This document shows, piece by piece, positions 1 to 15,758 of a DNA stretch of 64,000 bases. The notes under the pieces are model-generated. The model had not been told where the DNA came from, searched no databases, and worked only from the letters and a program-made list of their open reading frames with translations. Every line of letters starts with the position of its first letter. Position 1 is the first letter of the stretch. This DNA is from Citrus sinensis. Its lineage: Eukaryota; Streptophyta; Magnoliopsida; Sapindales; Rutaceae. Location: positions 27,625,001 to 27,689,000 of the forward strand of contig NC_068563.1 in the NCBI RefSeq assembly GCF_022201045.2. Reading direction: 5' to 3'. Made by a program: the position numbers and the translations under genes.

Positions 1-29
1 TTCATCGGAAATTGCTTGCCGTTGAACAT
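1..29 (-). CDS. Possible start of a gene cut by the window edge
   Basis: On the minus strand an ATG at 29 opens a frame (M-F-N-G-K-Q-F-P-M) that runs off the window. The 60 bases around it are clearly richer in G+C than the AT-rich DNA that follows. A TATA-like TTATAAG lies about 80 bases upstream (complement of 105-114), at a distance that suits a short 5' leader. Nine residues are too few to assign a family. The alternative is that this is non-coding. Confidence 0.3.
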
Positions 30-466
30 GCTGCCGGAGTCCGGCCAGTTAAGAGATTGTTTTGAAGGTAACTGAGCAAAAGTGAAAGTGGTGAAGAGAG
101 ATGTGCTTATAAAAACTGAAAATTTTGTTGTCGTTTTGCAGTTATAGGCCTGTATTTTATAGAATTTATCTTTTTGCCCAATTTATTTCTTTAGTTGAAA
201 ATTATTATTTTAACTTAATTATTCTTAATATAAGTAATACAGAGGTCAATATATTAATAGTTAATTAATGGAGCATATCAATTTTGTGAAACTCTAAACA
301 TGCTGGAGAAGTTAAAAAATATTTTGATTTCAATTAGAAGGTGTCTATACTAGCGAGTTATTATGTACAAACAAATTTAAATATGTGATAACAATTCTAA
401 AGAATAAATTATTATGTCAAACAGTTTTAGAAAAATATTTTATACTATATTAATCCTTTAATATGT

Positions 467-499
467 TTGTGTGTGTGTGAGTGTGTGTGCGCGTGCGCA
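467..499. repeat. GT microsatellite with GCGTGCGC tail
   Basis: An imperfect run of GT dinucleotides (interrupted by GA) passes into an alternating purine-pyrimidine GCGCGTGCGCATGC tract. It is a simple repeat in intergenic DNA and a possible length marker. Confidence 0.85.
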
Positions 500-2587
500 T
501 GCAGTATACAAATTATTATTTTTATGCAGAGGCTACTTATTTAAGATGAGATATGTGAAACTTATCATTTATTACAAAGTAAAACTTATTCTTATTTATA
601 ATTGGTCCAATTTGAAATCATAGTTTTTATGACTACGTGGAGGTTATAAATATATATACTATCACTAGATAGAGATGCATATATGTATGTACCGATGTAC
701 GTATGTAATCCCAATCAATTACAAAAAAAATTATTTGTTAATTCTATCAAGTGCATCGCAAATAATAAGTAGTAGTCATATTAAGAAGATTACCAATCTC
801 AAACTTTTTAAATTTCATCTTTCAAACACTACGTGGAGTTTCCGTGTATTAATTGATATTTGCTTATGATAGTCATTATGTATATCAAATACTTAATTTG
901 GTCAACATTGCCAATTGAAAAGTCAATTATCATTAAACAACTTGAATTACATTTAAGACTATATTTATATAATTTTTAAAAGTAAATAAAAATGCACTTG
1001 TGCTCTTAAAAGATCTTTTATTTTCATTTATAATTTATATGAGTAACCTCTTCTCATATTAAGATAGTCACCAATATCAAATTCACAGACAATACATTAT
1101 CAAAATCATATGTAAATTAATAGGATATCAATTCGATACTTTCTCGAGATATTTATTTGGTATCTTAACACCATAAAGCATAATATAATAGAGATCAATG
1201 ACTATTAAACTATATCAAACACAAGTAATGAAGATTCAAACGAAGATTGTGCATACACTAGATTGCCCAAGAAAAATGTAAAAACCAAGATAGGATATGA
1301 GATAATAAAAGGAAATTAGGAGGGCCGAAGGTGAAATGAGTTAGCAAGAAACGTAAGAAGAAAGAAAATGATAAAGATTGACTAAGGTTGGCATGCCACA
1401 GCAAAGGGTTGACCAATGAGGACCAGAACTTTATCTCATCACAAAACACGAAACTTGTGATATTATTCAACTTTTTTTTTTTCCTTCTTGTTTATCATTT
1501 TGGACGTTACAAACTTTGTTAGCTAGTTCATGCCAATCAATACACCACCACCCATCACTTTTGAATTAATTTTGTTTGTTGACTCAATTTTTTAAGTACC
1601 CAATATATGTTCTTTTAATTATTAAATTTGATCGAAGGCTGAAATTACGGGATAATAAACTATAATAAAATCATATTGTCAAATTCAAGCGTTTTACCTT
1701 CATCACTTCAAGAGTTAGAATGAAGCCCTGTACATCCAATTTTTTCTTTTTTTAATATAGTGTTTAGTCACTGATTCCAAGAAGGAAAAATAAATAAATA
1801 AAGAATCTCATTAGATACTAACAAACAAGCAATCTTACAAAACCAATGCCTTGTAAGAATTATTATTATTTTTTTTAATTTAACATAACATCATATTTGT
1901 ATCGACCTTCTTGTCCTGAAACCGACTTGTATAAGAAAAAAAAAAAAAAGAATGAATTCACACAACATTTCGGGGGGGTCATTCTGTAAATTTCACTTTT
2001 TTGAGAATTGGTCAAATCACGGAGTTGACCGAATTTTTACAGAGCCAACAACTGATAATACGAAAGAGTCAAAGTGGCGGCGTTTTATGGTCTTAAAAAA
2101 GTAAAAAGTTGAAAAAACAAAAAACAGAAAGCCAGTTTCTCCTGCAAATTTTTTTTTTTTTAAAAAAAAAAAACTTTTTTACTTCACCGGTTGTATGAAT
2201 CTACAGTTCGTACAGTTCTCAGACGGCTGCTCTGTCGTCTGCAACAGAAGAAGATGAAAATCCAAAATTACCCTGCGACTTTGACTCTTTTCACTGTCTT
2301 GTTATCGTTACGTTTGGTACGAATGTACTTTTGTTTGTTTTACAAGTACACTCTGGTAATTAAACAAGAAAAGCATTTTTTTTTTCCCAGGAAATTACAC
2401 AACGGTGAGCCATTAATAAGTATTTGAGCTGTTAATTCTTGTTCAAAATTAGACCTCCCACAGTCTCATGGTAGGCTGATAATTATTTGCTGAGAAATAT
2501 ATTATAGTGGGCAGTTACTTGAATTGTGATTAATTTCCCTAATTAGATAAACCTATCATTTTGATAATTCAAAAATTGTGTATATAA

Positions 2588-2815
2588 AGCTCGAGTGGTT
2601 AAGCTGCTTGGGTAGTGCCCACAAAAGTATTGTAGGGGCTGAATTTTTTTTTAATTATGAAAATAATTGTGTGAAGATAGTCTTCTCCCTCTTAATAATA
2701 GGGTGTCAAAATCTAAGCTTTTATCTTAGTAATTGTCTGATTGTAAATATATAAATAAATAATCTCATATCATATGAGTTGTAATCATGGGCATTAGTCC
2801 ATTATAATAAAAAAA
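2588..2815 (+). repeat. Weak candidate for a decayed tRNA-derived SINE
   Basis: The segment starts with a tRNA-like stretch, GCTCGAGTGGTTAAGC, resembling a polymerase III A box. About 45 bases later comes a poor B-box resemblance (GGGGCTGAATTT), and the segment ends in an A-rich stretch. TGTATAT occurs on both sides and could be a short target duplication, but this 7-mer is common in such AT-rich sequence. Confidence 0.25.
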
Positions 2816-5344
2816 TGTATATTTTTATTTATTTATAAATTAAAGCAACATTAGTTCTAAATTATACTTTATAGGTAACAGAGATTACCTTTTTTTATCC
2901 TAATAATTTATACTTTTATCAGTTATCCCCTTTCAGATTTTGTAATATTCTCTTTGCAGATGTCACCGCGGCTAAAAATAATTTTTTATGTGAAAACTTT
3001 GATGTGGATGGGTTATAAAAAATATCTCATACTATTTTTTAAAACATCAAAAAATTATTTTAAAAAAATTGAAATAAAATAATCATGACATCTTCCTCCT
3101 TTAAATAACTTGATAAGATGAAAGTCTTTTTGGTACTCATCAAGAAGATTAATACTTTAATCATCACTAATATACTAAAGCTTCAAATAGTGGCACATGA
3201 TCTATCGAAAAAAAAAACCCATTGATAATTTAATAAGTATTGGCACCAATCTTTTTTTTCTTGCCAATATCTTATTAGAAACACTCCATTTCGAAATGTA
3301 TTTATTTATTCCTAAGCTCTTATTGATTAGATGTTAATTACATCCACGTGTTGACGAGATGTGTAAATTTAACCCATCCCTTTCAAATGAAAAAGGGGTT
3401 ATTCGAAAAATCAAATTAGCTATGCCTTTATGAAGAGCACTAAACAATGTTCTATTCTTTTTATGCGTTAAAGGATGTATTAACAAACGAATTGAATAAT
3501 ATTGTAGTTGAAAAACTTGCAAAGAGAATCTAATACTTTTCATCTTTTTTGTATGTGGAGCCATGTGAAGAATTAACAGCTCTTATTGTGCCATTTGTCA
3601 AGCTCCCATGCTTTGTACCTTGCCTAATGTTCTGGATTAGTCCATTTCAAGATAATTTCTTTTGACTTTATGATCTCCCAAAGTTAACTTGATCTCACTG
3701 TCATTTACCTAAATGTAATCATAATAGTCAACAAGAGTGTCGACATTTCAATTCATATACAAGAACATAAAGTAAACTATACTGAGTTAGCACCTGCTCA
3801 AGATAATAATTTTCAAGCCTAATAAGACATGGCTTAAAGTGACCCATTTGAAGCCGAGTTCAAAAATACACTCCAAATAATCTTGCAACGTGAATCTCTT
3901 AAAACTGAAAAAATCCATGTGATCCCATTTAGATAAAGTGATTTAATACATGTTAATGGGACATTCACATTAGCGGCATATTTTGGAATGTTGGGACAGA
4001 AATTAAATCTGATTAAAAAACTAAGATGATACCTTCTACTTTTGGGGTGAAACCAGACCGGCGTGGCTGGATAAGTCTCACATTCTGTGCAGCACTGTCA
4101 GAAAATCCAAGTGGGGGTTAATTTGTTTCTGACAGAAGCTGTATGGGCGCCCCAATATTGCAACACAGTCACAGTAATCGCCTGCCAGCCTATAGCTTTT
4201 ACGGATTCTTCTGTTTTGTACTGTACTTAATTAATTACCACGCGTTTAAAAAATTAAACGGAAGCATAATAATTGTTTCAAATTTGGGAGTCCTAACAAG
4301 TTGGAAATTGTCAGAAACACTACTTACTACAGATGTTTTAACTCAGGAGACTGAGAAGACGTTAAATGCAACCAAGAACCTCAACATCCACAACCACATC
4401 CACTCAGAATCACAAAATTCACCAACAAGTTGAAGTTGTTTTGCTTGAATTGGATTGGATGAGTGGAGTCCCCTAGAGAATGTCTTTCTTGACATAACAG
4501 AATGATGGTTTTATTTTATCAGCAACCTTTTTTGAGTTGCTTTACTAAATCTTTAAGTAAGGCCATTATTGGGAAAAAGTTTCAATGAAGCAGGCCCCCA
4601 CCATTGAAAGCTCCTCAACAAAGCACTACATTTATAGGGGATGATGATGGCTGTGGGAATTGTTATGTACTTTCTTTTTGGTATGGTGAGGTAAAGTGAT
4701 GATTTGAGAAGTGGGTTCTCTCTGTTCATTGTCCCATGCATGGGTGAACTCACCTAAGTCAAGGTGATGACACTTGGAGAGGACCGATTCGACGCCGCCC
4801 CTGGCCCCGCCATCTGCCGTTTTATCTTCTGCCACTTACTTTTCAAAGGCCCTTCTGGAAAACTTTAGTTTCCAAATGGAAGCATTCCAAGTTCGAACAA
4901 TACACAGGCGCTTTTAGGCACCTACAAACACTTCTTAGGAGCGCCCACGAGTCAGCGAGGTCACAACTACCAAGCCTTTATCATAACAGAAGTTTCATAA
5001 ATATTGAAAAAAGCAACAGGCAGTTGACATACAAAGAGAGCACGATTGTGTTCCTCATTCAAAAGCTCAAACTCAGAATTTATCGTCAGTAGGAATACCA
5101 TTATAACAAATAATCCGAAAAATTCTTCAGTCTGAATGCAGAATTTACAAGCTAATATCGCTCTACCTTTTGCGCATGCTGGTACATCACACCTCTTGTA
5201 TTCTGGAAAATTTCGCATAATACTGTCTTAGCCACCATCTCTCCCTTGCTTGCCACTCACATGATAACTTTAAAAATAATAATTTAAAAAAACCCTAGAT
5301 TTTACACTGTACACAGAGAAATTCAAACTAAGAAAACAATCTAG

Positions 5345-9691
<4,347 letters not shown>

Positions 9692-11100
9692 GAAAAACCT
9701 TGAAAACCTCAAAGCAGTTATTAAAACTCTCAGCGAGTGAAAAAAGAAAAATGATCCCAAAACCTGCAAAGTGGAAAAACCCTTATCTCAACAACAAATC
9801 AAGTTAATAACCTGCCATAAACAGAAATAGCCACTTAAACTCAATTAAGAAACAATTTACCTGCTTCACAGAACTGATATCACTCAATCAATGTCAAACA
9901 ATACTCATGTGAGTGTCATGGAATTTATATTATTTTCACCCTTTAGGACACATAAGCAAGAAAACAAAAAAGGGTCGGAACCAGTCCAGCTAACACTCAA
10001 TTTCTCAAGTGTGATGATCCACAATACACATAAGACACACTATATTATTGAAACCAATCCCAAATCCCACCCAAAAATAAAAAAACTAAAAACATAAAAG
10101 AATATGAAGATTGTTATTCGATTGACCAATCCTCAAACTGGGTGTTTGGGTGCTTCAACTTTCTTCGTATTAAGAACGAACAAATAGATTACATACCTCA
10201 TAATCAAAATGACCCACATACTTAGAAAAGATCAAAAGGAAAATGAAATCAAACCTGATCAAAAGAGAGGGCTTTTATGCCCAAATCAGCTTTGCTATTC
10301 AAGTGGATGCCACTCCGCCAAATGAAAGAAACTGCTTATGATATTAAAACTATTTCGATTGAGACACAACATCGCTATAACTCCACTTTATAATACACAA
10401 TGTAAGCCTCAATGTTCACCACCAGCAGCAGCACCACCTAGCTTCTTCAATAATACGTTGACCTTCTAAAATAAAAAAAAAAAAAAAAATTAACGTCACA
10501 AATGAACATCAAAATAAAACTACGATATAAATAAGTACCAAGGTTTAATTTTTAGCTAATTTTTTCTCAAAAGAAGACGAAAACTAGCGTGTTCTTTCAA
10601 ACGACATCAACCACGAATAATATTTACAGATACATACAAAAATTAAATTTTTTATACATCACGTCGGACATATATTAAATATAAAAATAATAATATTTCG
10701 ATTCTTGAAGCCGTACCTATGATTTAGTTTAATGTAACTCGCAATTTCAAAAGAGAAAAAAAAAAAAAACCTAATCATTTCAGACGACGACCAAACCGCT
10801 AGATTCGAATTCAATCTCGAAACAGCATAATAATTTTGGCAAAAATCCGAATTTGAAAAAACCTAAATTGGATCGAATCTGAAGTGAAATTTGAAAACTG
10901 AAAAACTTGACGATGAGGAGATTTGAGAATTTTTATTTATTTAATGTAGGTTTGAAATTTCGATTGTTAGATATAAATAAATATGATTATAAATTTATTA
11001 GAATCTGCAACTTTCGAAGGACAAATATGGAAAAATAGATTTTCAAAGAGAAGGCGGATGCCGAGGAATCTGTAAAGCGGCGATACTGGAAACAACGTGG
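9692..11100 (-). promoter_or_regulatory. 5' leader and promoter region of the kinase gene
   Basis: Minus-strand DNA upstream of the GRIK start. A splice acceptor (complement of 9764-9765) and donor-like sites near 9860, 10198 and 10255 suggest one or more introns in the 5' UTR with alternative joining. The exact transcription start cannot be read. Two CACGTT/ACGTGG-type motifs near 11095-11120 could be ACGT-core elements. No other gene is visible here. Confidence 0.4.
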
Positions 11101-12303
11101 GACCGGTTTTGCCACGTTGTGGACCTCTGGTGGTGTTTACGTAATTATGCGGGTGTTAAAATTTTATACGATTTTAAAATTATTTTAAAATGGAAATTAT
11201 ATTCCATTCCTAATGAGAGCAACAAACTTATAAAATGCAAAATGTTTATTTATTATTTAACATCTTCGTCGATTTTATCTCAAGCAATGGACCGATTTAT
11301 CTATTAAACATAAAATTTCATACTAGACTCTATTTTTAATCATTTCATCCGTCAAAAAATGTTAAAATATTAGACCCATAAAAAAGGATTTGGCATATAT
11401 TAAAACAAAAAGAAATGCTCAATTAATATGTATATCCTATTTGTTTCTAAAATTTGTCATTGAAAAAATATAAAGAAATGTTTTTTTTTTTATCTACCTT
11501 TACTACTCCAACAATCAATGCAAAACTTTTTTGTGAATCAACAAGAAAAAAAATGAAAATTATTGAGAAAAACATCCACGATAATGAAGCAAATTTTGAA
11601 ATAATTAATAAACAAATAAAATTAAGATTAATTTTGTTTCTGACTGTCTAAAAATCACTTTCTAAACTACTATCAATCAATAAATGAATGCAACCACTTT
11701 AAAGTGGTAAATCACATTTTTTTTTCTCACATATGGATTGGATTTCAAGTTCTCAATTCTACAATGGAGAATAATTTTACCAATTATTTAGATGTAAATA
11801 GACAATATTAGAATTTCACGATAACAAAACAATCTAGATAGGATTCCAACAAATTTCTTATAAAGGAAGGACACCCAAACAAGTATAGGTTTTGATCAAA
11901 ATTGACTTTAAAGTTATAAAATCATGCTGTGTATCTTCAAATTTAATTTTTAATAATTATTTGTAAAATATTTAAGTTAGGGGCGGGACTATTTACACTC
12001 TACATATTACTCTGAACACTCTAAAATTATGTACACTCATTTAAAAATTTATAAAAAATAAGTTTTACTTTGTGCACCCTTTAAAATACCTAAAAAATCC
12101 ATACTAATTAAATCATTCAATTAATTTGTAAATAAATCATTTTGACATAATTTGAGTTTCTTAGAATCGTTTCTTTTCTACCTCCGTATATTAATTAATG
12201 TGTCATGGTTAATTTAATTTGACTTGCAAAATTCCTTCCCGTTGTTTAATTGCTTACGTGAAGAGGTACACCATCGACTTCTACTAAGGATTTTTTTTTT
12301 TTG

Positions 12304-12363
12304 CTTTTTTGAGGCATTGGATTTATTTTCCTTTATAATACTTTTTTGAGGCATTGGATTTAT
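12304..12363. repeat. Short direct duplication, 37-bp period
   Basis: The 23-base segment beginning CTTTTTTGAGGCATTGG occurs at 12304-12326 and again at 12341-12363, with 14 unrelated bases between. It is a small local duplication with no sign of transposon ends. Confidence 0.8.
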
Positions 12364-13009
12364 CTTGCAACTTTTCAGCTGGAGAGCTTGTTCGTCTCAT
12401 TTTCATTTCCTTGAATCACGAGATAGTTAAAAAAAATTAAAAAAAAAATCTTTAATACAAGTTTAGTCATTACTAAGAATTATATATTATTATATCGGTT
12501 ACGACAAATAATTTATTTGTCCTTATTGATTATTTATGTGATGGGTATATATTTATAATAAATTATTTTATTTAAATATATTTAAAATAATAATTAGAGT
12601 GAAAATATTCCAACCTTACGTTAGAAAGTATTATTTCAAGTAGGACAATGCTCGAGCGGTTATTAGAAGAGCAACCACGCTTCGACAGTTGGTAGTTAGT
12701 TGTTGGCCAATGGCCCGCTTGAAGTACGACCATAATTATGTAAATTAGAAAAATGAAATGAAATGAGAAATTGTTACTTAAAAGAGGGAATAAAAATTGG
12801 GCATATGATCATCAAAACCGAAATCACGAACAAAAAGAATTGGATTCTTTGGAGCACGAAACTTCCTGTGATAGCTGCTGCTTCTTCCTTGCACGATTAT
12901 TGATTTGTAACCATTCAAAATGGGAATCAGAATTGAGAAGGTGCCCGAGCCAGCGTGTGCCTTTTGCTGTGAAGGGTACGTACGTGAAATGCAAATGATA
13001 ATGACTCAT

Positions 13010-13235
13010 TCTTTATTTTTATTTTTTGTCTTAATCACGAGGTATCTTGGAGAAGGCCCCAACCGTAGGAGGTACCTTTAATCCCGCACCACAGCTCAAA
13101 TTATAAGTCCCTGCTCGAACCGGGAGACACATGTTCTCCCAACAAAAGCGACTTTCCTACGACTCGAACTGAAGAGCAGACTCAGTCAAACTACTTAAAA
13201 AAACTATATTATCAGTAGAACCAACACTTTGTTAG
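13010..13235 (-). mobile_element. SINE-like retroposed element, minus orientation
   Basis: A 226-bp insert bounded by the direct repeat TAATGACTCAT (12999-13009 and 13236-13246), which reads as an 11-bp target-site duplication. Read on the minus strand it starts at 13235 and contains GTTCGAGTC, a good match to a polymerase III B box. It ends in an A-rich tail (complement of 13010-13030). The insert is more GC-rich than its surroundings. No convincing A box is visible, so SINE is an inference from the duplication, tail and B box. A processed RNA retrocopy of another kind is possible. Confidence 0.5.
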
Positions 13236-13667
13236 TAATGACTCATCCCTCGTTTTCTTTGGCACCGGCCAGAAGAGTTACGTCTGACGTCGATGCGTTG
13301 TCCTTTTATTGTTAATACAGTGAGTGGTACATGCTTGATAATTGATATATTCGACACGCTCACAACTAAATAACACAATCTTATAACAAGTCCTGTGGTG
13401 TTTTTTGTTTTTTTTTTTCTTTCTTTTTCAAAAGGTTTGATTTAGGTGCCCGTACAGGAAACGTCACAGTTACTATATTTAGTGCTGAATTGTCAAATTC
13501 ATGATATAATGACATGGCCAAGTGGTGATATTTGAAAATTTCGCATTTTTTGTTAATTATTATAGGTTTAAGGCTTTAAGTAGTGATAAGTTTGCCGGAT
13601 TAAGTACATGGTAACTCTAATGGGATCATTTACATGAGATTACAAGAAGAATTATAGATAATAATTT

Positions 13668-13760
13668 GTAACTCAGTGGTTATCATCACCTCATTGTTAA
13701 GGTCAAAAATCTAATTTGTTCTCTTTTTATATATATACACGCCCGCGTGTGTGTAATTTT
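13668..13760 (+). repeat. Weak tRNA-like SINE head candidate
   Basis: AACTCAGTGGTTATCATC resembles a polymerase III A box, followed by a poor B-box likeness (GGTCAAAAATC), then a TA repeat and a GCCCGCGTGTGTG tract. No clear target duplication could be found. This is a resemblance only. Confidence 0.2.
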
Positions 13761-15758
13761 AATAATTTAACATTTGCCCCTATATTTATATCCTTCTTTT
13801 ACATTTTGATATCGTAAAAATTATACCTTTTATAAATTATTCTCCATTCTTTTGACCCATACTCAAGTATTAATACTTTAATTCTTTATATTTGAACGTT
13901 TGGATTGAAACGCCATATTTTTCTCCCTCTCCTTGTATTATAGATTATAATTTTTTCATTACTTTTAAGAGTAAATGTAAATCTCTCAATTTTTTTTTTT
14001 TTTTTCAGAATAAGTATGTTTGTTGAGTTTCAAACGATCTATATTACAATTCTCGAATAACTTACGAAATTATTAAGGTTTACCTTGAGACAAAGTCCCT
14101 AATGGTAAAATATATAAATACGTGCCAAATTTCAATACTTCATAAGGACAATTGCGTTTACAACAGAGAGCCAATATGCCAGTCGATTTCAACATTTTCG
14201 AAGCGTAACGCCACAAATGTTCTCATTAAACGATGACGTCTAAGGCCCCATAATGCATATAGATATTTGAAAGTCCATTGATTTTTAAAAGGATGTCTGT
14301 TGGTGGTTGGGACAGGTTGACTTTTGAATGAATGGACCCTTCATGTAGATTTGTCATTGGATTGTTGTTGTTTTTTTTTTTTTTTAATTTGCAGATAAAT
14401 AAAACGTGTTTATCAAAGGAATGGAGATAATTGTAATAAAGTAAGAGATTAAGCATCACCAAGGGTGAAAATCGACCCAACAAAATATCTGCAAACGGGG
14501 AAGCATGCAAGTGGAAACATTTTTTGTGGAATTTGAAAACGAGTGGCGAAAACGAAAAGTGCAGCAAATTGAGTTTTTCTTAATCAAAACAAAAGGCTTT
14601 ATATTGGGTGGCTTTCATTCAAGTTTCAACCCACGCAGTGTTTTAAATACTCTGATGGTCAAGATGGGCCGCCTTGTCTTTCACTAAATTAGAAAAAGGT
14701 CATGGGCTTGGATTCTATGGGTCTCAATTTAATATTGGAAACCGTTAGCCTGCAAAGGCCGGCTGCCAGTTCACTATTTTCATAATAGTTAGCAATTCAT
14801 AGACAGCATAATTTTATGATATTTATTATTTTTTGAATGTATTTTTATTCATATTTATTATAAATTAAATAAATTATATGAATAAAAATTAAAATAAAAA
14901 ATAAGTACTAAAGTAAGAAATATACGTTTGATGTGAATAAAAAAATTATTAATAAGATTTTTTTTTTGTATTTTTTATAATTTTTAAATTTTTTAAAAAA
15001 TAAATATTTATTTTATACACTCAATATAAAATATCAAACAAATGGCTTATTTATTCTCTTTTTTTTCTTTTATTTTTTTTATGCCAAAAGGGTTTTTTTG
15101 ATATCATGAAAACATCAAGGGTAATGGTATTATGAGAGAAAATGGCAATCTCCAGCTTACAAATTATTTAACAGTTTTTTTTTTCCAATATCTGGACAGA
15201 TGATGGCGTTGTTTTACTTCTTGTCACATGATAATTAGTTATTGAATCCTTTTACCTTTCATCTAAGTGGTGAATTTATATTACTGCAACATTAATTTTA
15301 TATTCTAGTTTGGTTAGTGTAAGTTAGTACTACAGGTCATAAGTATACCATTTCTGATAATTACAATAAAGTTCACTCTCTGACAATGCCAAGTAAATAA
15401 ATACCGAGACAAAAAAAGGGGGCAAGTATTTACCCAAAAAAGTTTAGAAACAACCCCCGCAGCAGCCGTTGGGTTGGTTGGCTACCAAACCATTGAGCTG
15501 TTTGAATGCGTATGACAAGTTTGATTTTTTTCCTTTTTTTTTTTTTTTTGGTTTTTTTCCCCAATTTAATAATGATACTCTCCAAAAAGCGCAAAGGTGA
15601 TGTCACGAATGTCGCAGGCCACAGGAAACGAGAGGCCCGAGGTGTTTCGGCATCTCACGGCTCTCTTGGTTTATTAGTTAAGTTTCATTTTCATTGGCGT
15701 GCGCACACAAACAGGGCCCTGACCAAGCGAAGCAAAACAAAGCGCTCATTTCCTGACC

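Larger units (their letters stand above)
130..5344. other. AT-rich intergenic region, no gene supported
   Basis: About 5.2 kb of AT-rich DNA with many homopolymer runs and no frame that shows domain content or credible splice structure. It holds a GT-rich microsatellite (467-489), a weak SINE-head candidate near 2588 and, at the right end, the 3' flank of the GRIK gene. A short GC-richer patch at 4770-4820 has an open minus frame of 67 residues with no recognisable motif, and I do not call it a gene. Confidence 0.6.
11101..15758. other. Intergenic region between the divergent kinase and PDX2 genes
   Basis: About 4.6 kb, AT-rich, with no frame showing coding character. It holds a small direct repeat (12304-12326 and 12341-12363), a SINE-like insertion at 13010-13235, a weak SINE-head candidate near 13668, and many T or A runs. 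The last few hundred bases are somewhat more GC-rich and probably contain the PDX2 promoter and leader. Confidence 0.6.

Noticed and set aside
4632-4835. Minus-strand frame of 67 residues in a GC-richer patch downstream of the kinase gene
   Set aside because: No motif, no splice context and a His/Lys-rich end; probably chance.
14226-14567. Minus-strand frame of 113 residues
   Set aside because: Contains poly-Lys/poly-Asn from a T run and no domain; not gene-like.
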